Assembly (NCBI GenBank): GCA_017940265.1
Contig: JAGAYY010000045.1
Location: 1-36,536, forward strand
From: Bacilli bacterium
GTDB lineage: Bacteria; Bacillota_I; Bacilli_A; RFN20; CAG-826
Direction: 5' to 3'
Length of the DNA: 36,536 nt
The translations under genes and the position numbers were made by a program. Within the stretch, counting starts at the first letter, position 1, and each line of letters starts with the position of its first letter. The notes beneath the pieces were generated by a model that was given only the letters and a program-made list of their open reading frames with translations, ran no database searches and was not told the origin of the DNA. Below, in pieces: positions 1-7,890 of the stretch.

Positions 1-1167
1 AACTGTACCAGCACCAACGGTTCTGCCACCTTCACGGATGGAGAATTTGGTACCTTTTTCCATGGCGATTGGGTGAATGAGTTCGACTGTTAATTCGACG
101 TTATCACCAGGCATAACCATGTCGACACCAGCAGGAAGTGTGATAACACCTGTGACGTCGGTTGTACGGAAGTAGAATTGTGGACGGTAGTTGCTTAAGA
201 AAGCTGTATGACGGCCACCTTCTTCTTTTGTTAAGACGTAGACTTGACCTTTGAACTTGCTGTGTGGGGTAACTGTACCTGGTTTAGCAAGGACTTGACC
301 ACGTTCGACTTGGTCACGGTTGATACCTCTTAATAAGACACCAACGTTGTCACCGGCTTCGGCGTAATCAAGAATCTTACGGAAGGATTCAAGACCTGTA
401 ATAACAGAGTTTTGTGTTGGTTTGATACCGACGATTTCGACGGCATCACCTAATTTAGCTTGGCCTCTTTCGACACGGCCTGTAACGACGGTACCACGAC
501 CAGAAATTGTCATGACGTCTTCGATAGCTAATAAGAATGGTTTGTCGTTTTCACGAGCTGGAGCTGGGATATAGGAATCGCAAGCTGCCATTAATTCGAT
601 GATAGCTTTTTCAGCTTCTGGGTCACCATCAAGAGCTTTTCTAGCGGAACCACGGATAACTGGAACTTCATCGCCTGGGAAGCCGTAAGAATTTAATAAG
701 TCACGGACGTCCATTTCGACTAAGTCTAATAATTCTGGATCATCGACTAAGTCTGTTTTATTGATGAACACAACGATATATGGGACACCGACTTGGCGGG
801 CTAATAAGATGTGTTCACGAGTTTGTGGCATAACACCATCAGTACCTGCGACAACGAGGATAGCACCATCCATTTGAGCAGCACCAGTAATCATGCTCTT
901 GACGTAGTCAGCGTGTCCTGGGCAGTCGACGTGGGCATAGTGTCTTGTCGCTGTTTGATATTCGATGTGAGCGGTGTTGATTGTAATACCACGAGCTTTT
1001 TCTTCAGGAGCGGAGTCGATTTGAGCATAGTCAGTTTTGACTGCGCCACCTTGTTTTGCTAAGACAGATGTAATAGCGGCTGTTAATGTTGTTTTGCCGT
1101 GGTCAACGTGACCGATGGTACCAATATTGACGTGTTGTTTACTTCTGTCAAAATGTTGTTTTGCCAT
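1..1167 (-). CDS. tuf: Elongation factor Tu (C-terminus cut by window edge)
   Basis: EF-Tu is the GTPase that delivers aminoacyl-tRNA to the ribosomal A site. Translating the minus strand from the ATG at 1167 gives 389 codons with no stop before the window edge. The family is about 395 residues, so only the last few are missing. Visible motifs are the P-loop GHVDHGKT (residues 19-26), the DCPGHADYV switch II element and NKTD for guanine recognition. The two beta-barrel domains follow, and the visible end reads [10 protein letters not shown], the usual run-up to the EF-Tu C-terminus. The start is set by a GAAAGGAG ribosome site about 8 bases upstream. It lies 103 bases after fusA and has its own good promoter, so it is probably transcribed both from the str operon and independently. 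Confidence 0.98.
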   Translation of the reverse strand, partial: MAKQHFDRSKQHVNIGTIGHVDHGKTTLTAAITSVLAKQGGAVKTDYAQIDSAPEEKARGITINTAHIEYQTATRHYAHVDCPGHADYVKSMITGAAQMDGAILVVAGTDGVMPQTREHILLARQVGVPYIVVFINKTDLVDDPELLDLVEMDVRDLLNSYGFPGDEVPVIRGSARKALDGDPEAEKAIIELMAACDSYIPAPARENDKPFLLAIEDVMTISGRGTVVTGRVERGQAKLGDAVEIVGIKPTQNSVITGLESFRKILDYAEAGDNVGVLLRGINRDQVERGQVLAKPGTVTPHSKFKGQVYVLTKEEGGRHTAFLSNYRPQFYFRTTDVTGVITLPAGVDMVMPGDNVELTVELIHPIAMEKGTKFSIREGGRTVGAGTV

Positions 1168-1216
1168 AAAATTGAAATCTCCTTTCTTTCGTTAATAACA
1201 AGTTTGCAACGAAATC

Positions 1217-1245
1217 ATAATATAGCATTAATTTGTTTCGTGCAA
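1217..1245 (-). promoter_or_regulatory. tuf promoter
   Basis: Read on the minus strand there is a -35 TTGCAC (1240-1245), a 17-base spacer and a -10 TATTAT (1217-1222), giving a leader of about 40 bases before the tuf ATG. The layout closely matches the rpsL promoter in the same window (TTGCGC, 17, TATTAT). A perfect 16-base inverted repeat (1244-1259, arms AATATCA/TGATATT) overlaps the upstream edge of the -35. The promoter is inferred from sequence only. Confidence 0.6.
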
Positions 1246-1259
1246 TATCATTTGATATT
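1244..1259. repeat. Perfect palindrome overlapping the tuf -35 box
   Basis: AATATCA and TGATATT are separated by two bases, between the fusA stop and the tuf -35 box. It may be an operator or a weak RNA hairpin at the end of fusA. No T-tract follows on the minus strand, so a terminator is unlikely. Confidence 0.5.
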
Positions 1260-1270
1260 ACACATTATTT

Positions 1271-3349
1271 TTAGCGAGTGATATTTCCCGCTTTTTTCAA
1301 AATTTCTTCTTGAACGTATCTTGGAGTTTCACCGTAATGGTCAAATTGCATGACGTAGTTTCCTCTACCTTGAGTCATACTACGTAAGTCGGTGACGTAA
1401 CCAAACATTTCGCTCAATGGTACTTCCGCTTCGATAATCTTAGCGTTAGCTCTTTGACTTTCACCAGTCATTTGTCCTCTTCTACGAGAGATATCACCTA
1501 AGACATCACCATAGTATTGTTCTGGGACAGTAACTTCAATCTTCATGATTGGTTCTAAGATAACTGGTTGACATTTTTTAGCAGCTTCTTTTAAGGCCAT
1601 AGAAGCAGCAATCTTGTAAGCCGCTTCAGATGAGTCTACATCGTGGTAACTACCATCATAGAGAGTAGCTTTGATATCGATGACTGGGAAGCCTGCGATC
1701 ATACCTCTGTTGAGGGCATCTTTTAAGCCTTCTTCAGTTGGTTTGATGTATTCCTTTGGAACAGTGCCACCAACGATGGCATCGACGAATTCGAAGCCTT
1801 TGCCTTCGTTTGGTTCGAAGCGGATCCAGACGTGACCATATTGACCACGACCACCACTTTGACGGACGTATTTACCTTCACATTCGCCCATACCCTTAAT
1901 TGTTTCACGATATTCGACTTGAGGAGCACCAACGTTAACTTGGACGTTGAATTCTCTCTTCATTCTATCGACGATGATGTCTAAGTGTAATTCACCGACA
2001 CCAGCGATTAAGGTTTGGCCTGTTTCAGGATTTGTTCTCACACGGAAGGTTGGATCTTCTTCAGCGAGTTTTTGTAAGGCGATGTTCATCTTTTCTTGGT
2101 CAGCCTTTGTTTTTGGTTCAACAGCTTCTTCAATAACTGGGGCTGGGAATTCCATCTTCTCTAAGACGATGGTGTTGCCAACATCACAGAGTGTATCACC
2201 AGTGATTGTGCTCTTTAAACCGACGACCGCACCGATGTCACCAGCGTGAAGTTCTGGAACTTCTTGACGGTGATTACTGTGCATTAAGACGACACGGCCA
2301 ATTCTTTCTTTCACACCTTTGGTGGAGTTATAGACATAGCTACCTGATTTTAATGTACCACTATAGACACGGACATAGGCTAAACGGCCAATGAATGGGT
2401 CAGTAGCAATCTTGAAAGCTAAGCAAGCAAGAGGAGCGTTGTCATCTGGTTCGCAAGTGATTTCATTGCCACGATCATCTGTACCTTTCGCATGAGCGAT
2501 ATCTAATGGGGATGGTAAGTAATCAATAACACCATCTAATAAAGGTTGAACGTTTTTATTCTTGTAGGCGGAACCACAGAAGACTGGGTGGAATTCACCG
2601 GTTAAAACGGCTTTACGAATAACACTCTTTGTTGTTTCTTCGTCTGGTTCTTGGCCTTCTAAGACCATCATGAGGATGTCTTCATCGAAGTTAGATAAAG
2701 CTTCGAATAATTTTTGTCTGAGTTCGAGGAGTTTTTCTTGATATTCTTCTGGAACTGGGACTTCATGTGGTTCTTCGTTCACATCAGAAGCATAAACATA
2801 TGCTTTTTGTGTGATGACATCAATCCATCCTTTTAAGGATGATTCAATGCCGATTGGGTATTGGACAGCTTCCGCATTAGCGCCTAAACGTTCTCTTAAG
2901 GAACGAACAGACATTTCGTAGTCCGCACCGATAGCGTCGAGTTTGTTAACGAAGACGATACGTGGGACACCATATTTGGAACCTTGTCTCCAAACTGTTT
3001 CAGTTTGTGGTTCGACACCATTCTTACCATCTAAGACGGTGATAGCACCATCTAAGACACGGAGAGATCTTTCAACTTCGACTGTGAAGTCGACGTGTCC
3101 AGGAGTGTCGATAATGTTGATACGATTACCTTTCCATGTCGCGGTTGTAGCGGCAGATGTAATGGTAATACCTCTTTCTTGTTCTTGTTCCATCCAGTCC
3201 ATTGTCGCGGAACCTTCGTGGGTTTCGCCAATTTTGTGGATTTTACCAGTGAAGTAGAGAATACGTTCGGTTGTTGTGGTTTTACCAGCATCGATGTGAG
3301 CCATGATACCGATATTGCGTGTATGTGCTAGATCATATTCGCGTGCCAT
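1271..3349 (-). CDS. fusA: Elongation factor G
   Basis: EF-G is the translocation GTPase, and with RRF it recycles ribosomes. The 692 residues match the normal family length. The N-terminus [20 protein letters not shown] leads into the P-loop [13 protein letters not shown], followed by DTPGHVDFT and NKLD. The remaining domains II to V are complete, including the C-terminal [12 protein letters not shown] element of domain V. A GGAG ribosome site lies upstream of the ATG. It follows rpsG by 20 bases and precedes tuf, which is the classical str operon order rpsL-rpsG-fusA-tuf. I see nothing unusual in it. Confidence 0.99.
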   Translation of the reverse strand: MAREYDLAHTRNIGIMAHIDAGKTTTTERILYFTGKIHKIGETHEGSATMDWMEQEQERGITITSAATTATWKGNRINIIDTPGHVDFTVEVERSLRVLDGAITVLDGKNGVEPQTETVWRQGSKYGVPRIVFVNKLDAIGADYEMSVRSLRERLGANAEAVQYPIGIESSLKGWIDVITQKAYVYASDVNEEPHEVPVPEEYQEKLLELRQKLFEALSNFDEDILMMVLEGQEPDEETTKSVIRKAVLTGEFHPVFCGSAYKNKNVQPLLDGVIDYLPSPLDIAHAKGTDDRGNEITCEPDDNAPLACLAFKIATDPFIGRLAYVRVYSGTLKSGSYVYNSTKGVKERIGRVVLMHSNHRQEVPELHAGDIGAVVGLKSTITGDTLCDVGNTIVLEKMEFPAPVIEEAVEPKTKADQEKMNIALQKLAEEDPTFRVRTNPETGQTLIAGVGELHLDIIVDRMKREFNVQVNVGAPQVEYRETIKGMGECEGKYVRQSGGRGQYGHVWIRFEPNEGKGFEFVDAIVGGTVPKEYIKPTEEGLKDALNRGMIAGFPVIDIKATLYDGSYHDVDSSEAAYKIAASMALKEAAKKCQPVILEPIMKIEVTVPEQYYGDVLGDISRRRGQMTGESQRANAKIIEAEVPLSEMFGYVTDLRSMTQGRGNYVMQFDHYGETPRYVQEEILKKAGNITR

Positions 3350-3369
3350 ATTCTAATACTCCTAACTGA

Positions 3370-3837
3370 TTACCAACGATAATGTGAGTAAGCTTTATTA
3401 GCTTCTGCCATTTTGTGGGTGTCTTCTCTTTTCTTAACTGACGCACCTGTACCATTAGCGGCATCAATGATTTCGTTAGCTAAGCGGTCTTGCATGGTCT
3501 TTTCATTTCTTAAACGTGAATAGTTGACTAACCATCTTAAACCTAATGTAACTTTTCTTTCTGGGGAGACTTCGGTTGGAACTGGGAAGTTCGCACCACC
3601 GACTCTTCTCATCTTAAGTTCGACTTCTGGCATGATATTGTTAATAGCTGTCGCAAAGACGTCCATTGCTGGTTTGCCAGTTTTTTCCTCGATTTTCTTG
3701 AAAGCACTGTAGAGAATATTTTGAGCGGTGCCTTTCTTACCATCGAGCATAATTTTGTTGATTAAACGTGTGACTAACTTTGAGTTGTAAATTGGATCTG
3801 GTAAGACATCACGTTTGGTTGCATTTCCTTTACGCAT
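3370..3837 (-). CDS. rpsG: 30S ribosomal protein S7
   Basis: S7 is a primary 16S rRNA binding protein that nucleates the 30S head and lies near the E site. The 155 residues match the usual 156. Visible signatures are [17 protein letters not shown] at the N-terminus, the conserved [11 protein letters not shown] loop and a C-terminus ending [16 protein letters not shown] strong AGGAGG site precedes the ATG, and the gene starts 14 bases after the rpsL stop. In E. coli S7 represses its own operon from the S12-S7 intercistronic region. Here that gap is too short for a comparable structure, so any autoregulation would more likely act in the rpsL leader (an inference). Confidence 0.99.
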   Translation of the reverse strand: MRKGNATKRDVLPDPIYNSKLVTRLINKIMLDGKKGTAQNILYSAFKKIEEKTGKPAMDVFATAINNIMPEVELKMRRVGGANFPVPTEVSPERKVTLGLRWLVNYSRLRNEKTMQDRLANEIIDAANGTGASVKKREDTHKMAEANKAYSHYRW

Positions 3838-3851
3838 AGTTTTACTACCTC

Positions 3852-4271
3852 CTATTCTTCACTCTTTGGCTTCTTGGTACCGTATAAGCTACGACCTTGA
3901 CGACGAGCTTCGATACCAGCGCAGTCTAATGTACCTCTAACGATGTGATAACGCACACCTGGGAGGTCTTTAACACGGCCGCCTCTAATGATGACTGTAC
4001 TGTGTTCTTGTAAATTGTGTCCTTCACCACCGATATAGGCAGTGACTTCATAACCATTACTTAATCTAACACGAGCGTATTTTCTTAAAGCTGAGTTAGG
4101 TTTCTTTGGTGTCATTGTACCAACACGGGTGCAAACGCCACGTTTTTGCGCTGCAGGTTGTGCTGTTTCTTTTTTCTTCAAAGAATTCCATCTTTGACCA
4201 AGGGCAGGGGCTTTAGACTTGAATGTCTTATTTTGTCTGCCTTGACGCACTAATTGGTTAATTGTTGGCAT
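3852..4271 (-). CDS. rpsL: 30S ribosomal protein S12
   Basis: S12 lies at the decoding centre and influences accuracy. I place the start at the ATG at 4271 ([11 protein letters not shown], 139 residues, the normal length), with GAAAGGAG just upstream. An in-frame ATG further upstream at 4385 would overlap the probable -10 box and so is rejected. The streptomycin-relevant lysines are wild type: TPKKPNS and RVKDLPGV are both intact. It is the first gene of the str operon, with its own promoter (4388-4416) and a structured leader of about 110 bases. Confidence 0.97.
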   Translation of the reverse strand: MPTINQLVRQGRQNKTFKSKAPALGQRWNSLKKKETAQPAAQKRGVCTRVGTMTPKKPNSALRKYARVRLSNGYEVTAYIGGEGHNLQEHSTVIIRGGRVKDLPGVRYHIVRGTLDCAGIEARRQGRSLYGTKKPKSEE

Positions 4272-4381
4272 AATTGCTCCTTTCAATAACTGTTTCATAA
4301 TGTGCGCACCACAGTACCTGGTGTATCGGTACTTTCCCATTAAAAACGACCTAAATTGGTCTGGGTGTGATTTGCACACGC
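4272..4381 (-). promoter_or_regulatory. Structured 5' leader of rpsL (possible r-protein autoregulatory element)
   Basis: The leader contains three stem-loops when read on the minus strand. They are GTGTG/CACAC (4365-4369 with 4375-4379), GACC/GGTC (4348-4351 with 4358-4361) followed by a short T run, and AGTACC/GGTACT (4313-4318 with 4328-4333, 9-base loop). The self-complementary GTGCGCAC follows. The last stem ends about 40 bases before the ATG. Regulation by S12 or S7 is plausible for this position, but I do not recognise a described motif. Confidence 0.45.
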
Positions 4382-4387
4382 TCATAT

Positions 4388-4416
4388 ATAATATATAAGG
4401 AATAAAATGCGCGCAA
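4388..4416 (-). promoter_or_regulatory. rpsL (str operon) promoter
   Basis: On the minus strand: -35 TTGCGC (4411-4416), 17-base spacer, -10 TATTAT (4388-4393), then ATATGAGC. The same ATATGAGC follows the -10 of the rplK promoter (TACGAT at 4 of 6 shared positions), which suggests a shared arrangement for ribosomal operons here. Confidence 0.65.
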
Positions 4417-4417
4417 T

Positions 4418-4454
4418 AAAAAATATAAAAAACTACACACTAGTCCTGGTGTGT
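4418..4454 (-). terminator. Second hairpin with T-tract upstream of rpsL promoter
   Basis: ACACAC (4449-4454) pairs with GTGTGT (4435-4440) across an 8-base loop. On the minus strand a T-rich run follows (4418-4434). It sits just after the main lipoprotein terminator and may act as a back-up terminator insulating the str operon. Confidence 0.45.
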
Positions 4455-4470
4455 CATATGTTCAAAATAT

Positions 4471-4505
4471 AATAAAAACCACCGGTTTGACCCGATGGTT
4501 TTTAT
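4471..4505 (-). terminator. Intrinsic terminator of the Big2 lipoprotein gene
   Basis: This is a long near-perfect hairpin. AATAAAAACCACCGG pairs with CCGATGGTTTTTATT with one non-complementary position and a loop of about 6 bases. T-rich sequence follows on both strands, so it could work bidirectionally. It lies 18 bases past the stop at 4523. Confidence 0.85.
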
Positions 4506-4522
4506 TCACTTTAATCTATAGA

Positions 4523-5407
4523 TTAGATTTCTTGGAAGAGCAAGAATGAAGATGTATCGAATTGGATACGATAGTCTGTACATGTAATAGCAATGACATC
4601 TTCAGTTTCCGGACCGCTTAAAGCGATTGTTGGAGCGGCGACGAATGGAGCTGATTCTGTTGTAACAGCGATTCTTTCTTCTGCATCGACATTAACTTCA
4701 GCACCATTGAGTTTAACACCAAAGGCTCTTTCGGCCAATGTGTATTCAGCAGCGTCTGATTTACATTTACCAACCATAACTAATTGATAGTTACCGGCTT
4801 TTGGAGCTTTGATTTTCCAAGCAAGAGCGGCTTTATGATCGTTAACTGGACCGATTTTACCATCGGAAGACAAGCTTGATGTAGCAGTAGCGCCTTCAGC
4901 GACTTCGTAATTTTGGATGGCAATCTTAACACCAACTTTGTTGGCAGTAGCATCGTTTAATGGAATGTATTCTTTGCCAGCGGAGTTTTGAGCTGGTTCA
5001 CCATCAGTGTAGGTACGTGGTAATGGAGTCCATAATGGATTTGCTGGCTTATTAACTGTAATGGAGATTTCACCAGCTTTGTAGCCATCTTTCTTAGCAG
5101 AGATTTTAGCTGAGCCCGCACCAACGGCTGTGACTAAACCTTTGTCATCGACTGTTGCGACGGCAACTGCGGAAGATTCCCATGTAACGCCTTCGACATC
5201 AGCGGTTAATTGGACTGTTTCATCAACTTCTAATGTTTTCTTATTATCAGCAGCAGTAACTTTGATTGCTGGAAGAGCAGAAGTTGATTGTTGAGCGGAT
5301 GATGTTGGTTTATTGCCAGATTCAGATGGTTGACCACCACCGTTACAAGCAACTGTGGTAAGCGCTAATAAAATTGCAAGGGCGCCTAAACATTTCTTAA
5401 ATTTCAT
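4523..5407 (-). CDS. Lipoprotein with Big2 Ig-like domain and C-terminal beta-sandwich-like domain
   Basis: A 294-residue secreted lipoprotein. The N-terminus has lysines, a hydrophobic stretch and a lipobox TTVAC with Cys21 as the predicted lipidated residue. A Ser/Gln/Pro linker follows (about 22-45). Residues about 47-118 look like a bacterial Ig-like (Big2) domain, with EVDETVQLTADVEGVTWES, VDDKGLVTAVGAGSAKISA and a closing SITVNKPA. Residues about 128-294 form a domain with SDGKIG and WKIKAPKAGNYQL. It clearly resembles the C-terminal domain of the large phosphatase lipoprotein at 32198-34516 and looks like a carbohydrate-binding-type fold. No enzyme motif is seen. It is probably a surface binding protein, with its own promoter and terminator and a hairpin just upstream of its ribosome site. 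Confidence 0.85.
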   Translation of the reverse strand: MKFKKCLGALAILLALTTVACNGGGQPSESGNKPTSSAQQSTSALPAIKVTAADNKKTLEVDETVQLTADVEGVTWESSAVAVATVDDKGLVTAVGAGSAKISAKKDGYKAGEISITVNKPANPLWTPLPRTYTDGEPAQNSAGKEYIPLNDATANKVGVKIAIQNYEVAEGATATSSLSSDGKIGPVNDHKAALAWKIKAPKAGNYQLVMVGKCKSDAAEYTLAERAFGVKLNGAEVNVDAEERIAVTTESAPFVAAPTIALSGPETEDVIAITCTDYRIQFDTSSFLLFQEI

Positions 5408-5422
5408 AAAAATTCCTTTCTC

Positions 5423-5452
5423 AAGAAACTAAGACCGACGCTTTAGTTTCTT
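5423..5452 (-). promoter_or_regulatory. Perfect 10-bp stem-loop in the lipoprotein 5' UTR
   Basis: AAGAAACTAA (5423-5432) and TTAGTTTCTT (5443-5452) are perfectly complementary with a 10-base loop. In the mRNA the hairpin ends immediately before the GAAAGGA ribosome site of the lipoprotein. It may be an mRNA stabiliser or a control element. No T-tract follows, so it is not a terminator. Confidence 0.6.
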
Positions 5453-5483
5453 TTCATTATCAAGATATGTTCTTGTTAATCGT

Positions 5484-5513
5484 ATTATGCACTCATGCGC
5501 GCTAGTATTTCAA
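5484..5513 (-). promoter_or_regulatory. Promoter of the Big2 lipoprotein gene
   Basis: On the minus strand: -35 TTGAAA (5508-5513), 18-base spacer, -10 CATAAT (5484-5489). Expected start near 5477, giving a leader of about 70 bases that contains the perfect hairpin. Confidence 0.5.
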
Positions 5514-5544
5514 GCATAATATATGATTTAATTAAAGAAGTACG

Positions 5545-5574
5545 AAAAAAGAGCCGTTTTCATCGACTCTTTTT
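5545..5574 (-). terminator. Intrinsic terminator after acpP
   Basis: AAAAAGAG pairs with CTCTTTTT around a short inner stem and loop, 16 bases past the acpP stop. T-rich ends occur on both strands, so it may also work in reverse. Confidence 0.85.
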
Positions 5575-5590
5575 CAATTTTGTGGTTATC

Positions 5591-5815
5591 TTATTTCTTG
5601 TTGGCTTCAAGATAATCAACGACGTCTTTAACGGTGACGAAGTTCATTGGTTCATCAAAAGAAACACCATATTCATCTTCGATGGCCATTGCGAACATCA
5701 TGATACCTAAGGAATCAAAATGGAGATCATCCACGAGTTTAGTATCTAAAGTAACGTTATCTAAATTAAGATCTGGATCAACGTTTTTCATTAATTCTTT
5801 TAATCTTTCTAACAT
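5591..5815 (-). CDS. acpP: Acyl carrier protein
   Basis: ACP carries growing acyl chains on 4'-phosphopantetheine for fatty acid and phospholipid synthesis. The 74 residues match the family. The prosthetic group site DSLG is at residues 34-37 with Ser35 as the attachment point, within the usual acidic helical bundle. It lies 47 bases downstream of plsX, and the two are probably one operon, since PlsX uses acyl-ACP as substrate. The intergenic gap holds an inverted repeat (5838-5858). An intrinsic terminator closes the unit. The isoleucine and methionines after DSLG are acceptable family variation. Confidence 0.95.
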   Translation of the reverse strand: MLERLKELMKNVDPDLNLDNVTLDTKLVDDLHFDSLGIMMFAMAIEDEYGVSFDEPMNFVTVKDVVDYLEANKK

Positions 5816-5837
5816 GATTATTTACCTCAACTTCACT

Positions 5838-5858
5838 AGTTTACCAAATTAGTAAACT
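5838..5858. repeat. Inverted repeat between plsX and acpP
   Basis: AGTTTAC and GTAAACT are perfect 7-base arms around a 7-base centre, 23 bases upstream of the acpP ATG. There is no T-tract. It could be an operator or an mRNA processing/stability hairpin. It shares an AGTT/AACT flavour with the palindrome at the plsX promoter. Confidence 0.5.
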
Positions 5859-5862
5859 TCTA

Positions 5863-6861
5863 TCAACGTAGAGCATCGTTTCTTTGCTCTTGTGTTAAGA
5901 CCGCTTCACCACTAGCGTGATTAAGCATCATTCTAGAGATATTAACGATTGCTCTTTCATCAGAATTACCACGCGCTTTAATAATAAGTTTACGCGCGCC
6001 TAACACTAAGCCACCGCCTAAAGCGGAGATATCATAGGACTTCATTAAGTATTGCGCGACTTCCATGAATTCTGGTCTTTCTCTCTTTTTAGAGAGTTTG
6101 ACAATATCAGTAATTAATTGTCTAGCAACACCTTCGACGTTCTTAAGGACTTGGTTACCAGCGAAACCATCACAAACGATGACATCAGCGTCACCTGTTA
6201 ATGTTTGGTTACCTTCAATGTTACCGATGAAGTTAATAGATTTATCTTCTGCGAGAAGAGGATATGTCTCTTTCACTAAGTGGTTACCTTTAGAGGCTTC
6301 CGCACCATTGGAGAGCAAAGCAACTCTTGGGGCTTCGATTTTATACATTCTTTTCATCAAATCAGAGCCTAAACGGGCGAATGAGTGTAATTGTCCAGCG
6401 GAACAGTCAATTGTCGCGCCTGTGTCCACTACAGCGCTATAAGCGCCTTTTCCATTAGGAAGAACAGCAGCCATGCATGGTCTGGTTTTGTTTTCATCAC
6501 TTAAGAATCTAAAACTACCCATGAGAATAGCACCACTATTACCAGCGGTAATCATACCAGCGTAGTTTTCTTCTTCTTTACCCACTTCTTTCATCGCTAA
6601 GACTAAAGAAGCATTGGCTTTATTCATGATACCTGTATAAGGATTTTCATAATTAGTAATTGTTTCTTCCGCATTAATAACTTTAATACGGTTCATATCT
6701 ATTCCTAATTCATCCTTCTTTTCGCTAACGAGAGCCTCGGGACCGACAAGAGTGATAAATAAGTCAGGGAATTCTTTTAACGCTAAAGAGGCGCCTAAAA
6801 GGACTGTTTCTGGACCTTTATCGGAGCCTAATAAATCGATAACTATTTTATATTGTTCCAT
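5863..6861 (-). CDS. plsX: Phosphate acyltransferase PlsX
   Basis: PlsX converts acyl-ACP and phosphate to acyl-phosphate, the donor for PlsY, at the start of membrane phospholipid synthesis. I choose the ATG at 6861 (MEQYKIVIDLLGSDKG, 332 residues, normal length), preceded by AAAGGAAG. An in-frame ATG at 6897 lies upstream of the probable -10 box and cannot be in the transcript. Conserved features seen are VIDLLGSDKGPE near the start, AGNSGAIL, the DVIVCDGFAGN segment and GGGLVLG near the end. It is followed by acpP in the same direction. The stop is TGA directly followed by TAG. Confidence 0.95.
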   Translation of the reverse strand: MEQYKIVIDLLGSDKGPETVLLGASLALKEFPDLFITLVGPEALVSEKKDELGIDMNRIKVINAEETITNYENPYTGIMNKANASLVLAMKEVGKEEENYAGMITAGNSGAILMGSFRFLSDENKTRPCMAAVLPNGKGAYSAVVDTGATIDCSAGQLHSFARLGSDLMKRMYKIEAPRVALLSNGAEASKGNHLVKETYPLLAEDKSINFIGNIEGNQTLTGDADVIVCDGFAGNQVLKNVEGVARQLITDIVKLSKKRERPEFMEVAQYLMKSYDISALGGGLVLGARKLIIKARGNSDERAIVNISRMMLNHASGEAVLTQEQRNDALR

Positions 6862-6885
6862 AATATACTTCCTTTTGCGGAAGTT

Positions 6886-6891
6886 ATTATA
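6886..6891 (-). promoter_or_regulatory. Extended -10 promoter of plsX
   Basis: On the minus strand TGTGCTATAAT is a consensus -10 with an upstream TG extension. No convincing -35 is present. The expected start near 6879 gives an 18-base leader that contains the plsX ribosome site. Confidence 0.65.
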
Positions 6892-6903
6892 GCACATCTA
6901 ACG

Positions 6904-6917
6904 TTTAACTAGTTAAA
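6904..6917. promoter_or_regulatory. Palindrome at plsX promoter (candidate lipid-regulator operator)
   Basis: TTTAACTAGTTAAA is a perfect 14-base palindrome centred about 20 bases upstream of the plsX -10, where a -35 would lie. plsX is a classical target of FapR or FabT repressors. This sequence does not match their consensus sites closely, so an operator is only suggested. Confidence 0.4.
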
Positions 6918-6929
6918 AATGAAGGAATA

Positions 6930-7889
6930 TTAGCCGTTTACTGCGGTTAAAGTCTCAATATAAGTACGAACATTGCTGTATATATTTTCACCAACGTTGT
7001 AGACATTTTTTTCATTGTCAGCAATGGTGATTCGCATATGTCCACTTCTATAGAGAATGATTCTCACACACTCACTATTAAATGTGTTTAATTTGAAAGG
7101 CATGGTAATTGCGCTTTCACCCTCTGCTTGTGTATATGTTGTAACACTAGCGGAGCCAGTATCGGTAAACAAATAAGAATTAATAGTCGCTGTATCCGCG
7201 CCTGTGTAATATTTGTTATTTGGTTGATTATCAAATATCATAATCTTTTGATTTGCAATTGATGAATCACTCATAAATGGAATCTTGTTTAAGAAATCAT
7301 CAATTGTGGAGAATGTGATATCTTCATTAAAGCACGCAAAGATATTAGGATTATTAGAATATTTTGCGGCGATGAAGGCATCAGAAGAATAATTCTTGAT
7401 TTCATAAATGGCAACATTAGCGCCTGTATTTGTATCAGTTGTATCACTAATTAAATTACCAAGGTTTTCTTCTTGAACAGTAGCGTACATGCTGCTTGAC
7501 CACTCTTCGCCACTACCTTTACTACCAGTTGCTATAAAGGCATAATCAACACCATTGACACGGATAGATTGCTTTTGAGCGGTAGCAGGTACACTTGAAT
7601 CACCAATATAGTCCTTATCATTGCTGGTATTCTGCTCTGCTGGTGCATAATGGGAAGCACCATCATTTTTACCTGGTGTAGGAGCGGCGTTACCTTTACC
7701 AACACCGTTAACAAGGCCAACGAAAGCTACGACAGCGATTACGGTCACTAAAGAGGCAGGGACCATAATTTTGCCCCATAAAGGTATTCTAGAGAAGAAT
7801 GATGGTTTATTAACGTGATATGGATTATGCGCATACTTATCAAGTTTTTGCATACCACGTTTTCTCAGTTTCTTTTCAATATCGTTCAT
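6930..7889 (-). CDS. Single-pass membrane protein, probable anti-sigma factor partner
   Basis: I choose the ATG at 7889 (MNDIEKKLRKRGMQ, 319 residues), one base past the sigma factor stop, with AGAAAGGAG inside the end of the sigma gene. This implies translational coupling. Residues 1-40 are cytoplasmic and basic, residues about 41-62 form one transmembrane helix (MVPASLVTVIAVVAFVGLV), and an extracellular domain of about 250 residues follows a low-complexity linker. The arrangement is that of an anti-sigma factor. No HxxxCxxC zinc motif or other known anti-sigma domain is visible, so the role is inferred from context. The outer domain is rich in Ser, Thr and Asn and I do not recognise it. 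Confidence 0.7.
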   Translation of the reverse strand: MNDIEKKLRKRGMQKLDKYAHNPYHVNKPSFFSRIPLWGKIMVPASLVTVIAVVAFVGLVNGVGKGNAAPTPGKNDGASHYAPAEQNTSNDKDYIGDSSVPATAQKQSIRVNGVDYAFIATGSKGSGEEWSSSMYATVQEENLGNLISDTTDTNTGANVAIYEIKNYSSDAFIAAKYSNNPNIFACFNEDITFSTIDDFLNKIPFMSDSSIANQKIMIFDNQPNNKYYTGADTATINSYLFTDTGSASVTTYTQAEGESAITMPFKLNTFNSECVRIILYRSGHMRITIADNEKNVYNVGENIYSNVRTYIETLTAVNG

Positions 7890-7890
7890 C

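Noticed and set aside
4272..4385. Upstream in-frame start for rpsL at 4385
   Set aside because: It would overlap the -10 box, and the extra 38 residues are not part of S12. The ATG at 4271 has a proper ribosome site.
6862..6897. Upstream in-frame start for plsX at 6897
   Set aside because: It lies upstream of the consensus -10 (6886-6891), so it would not be in the transcript.
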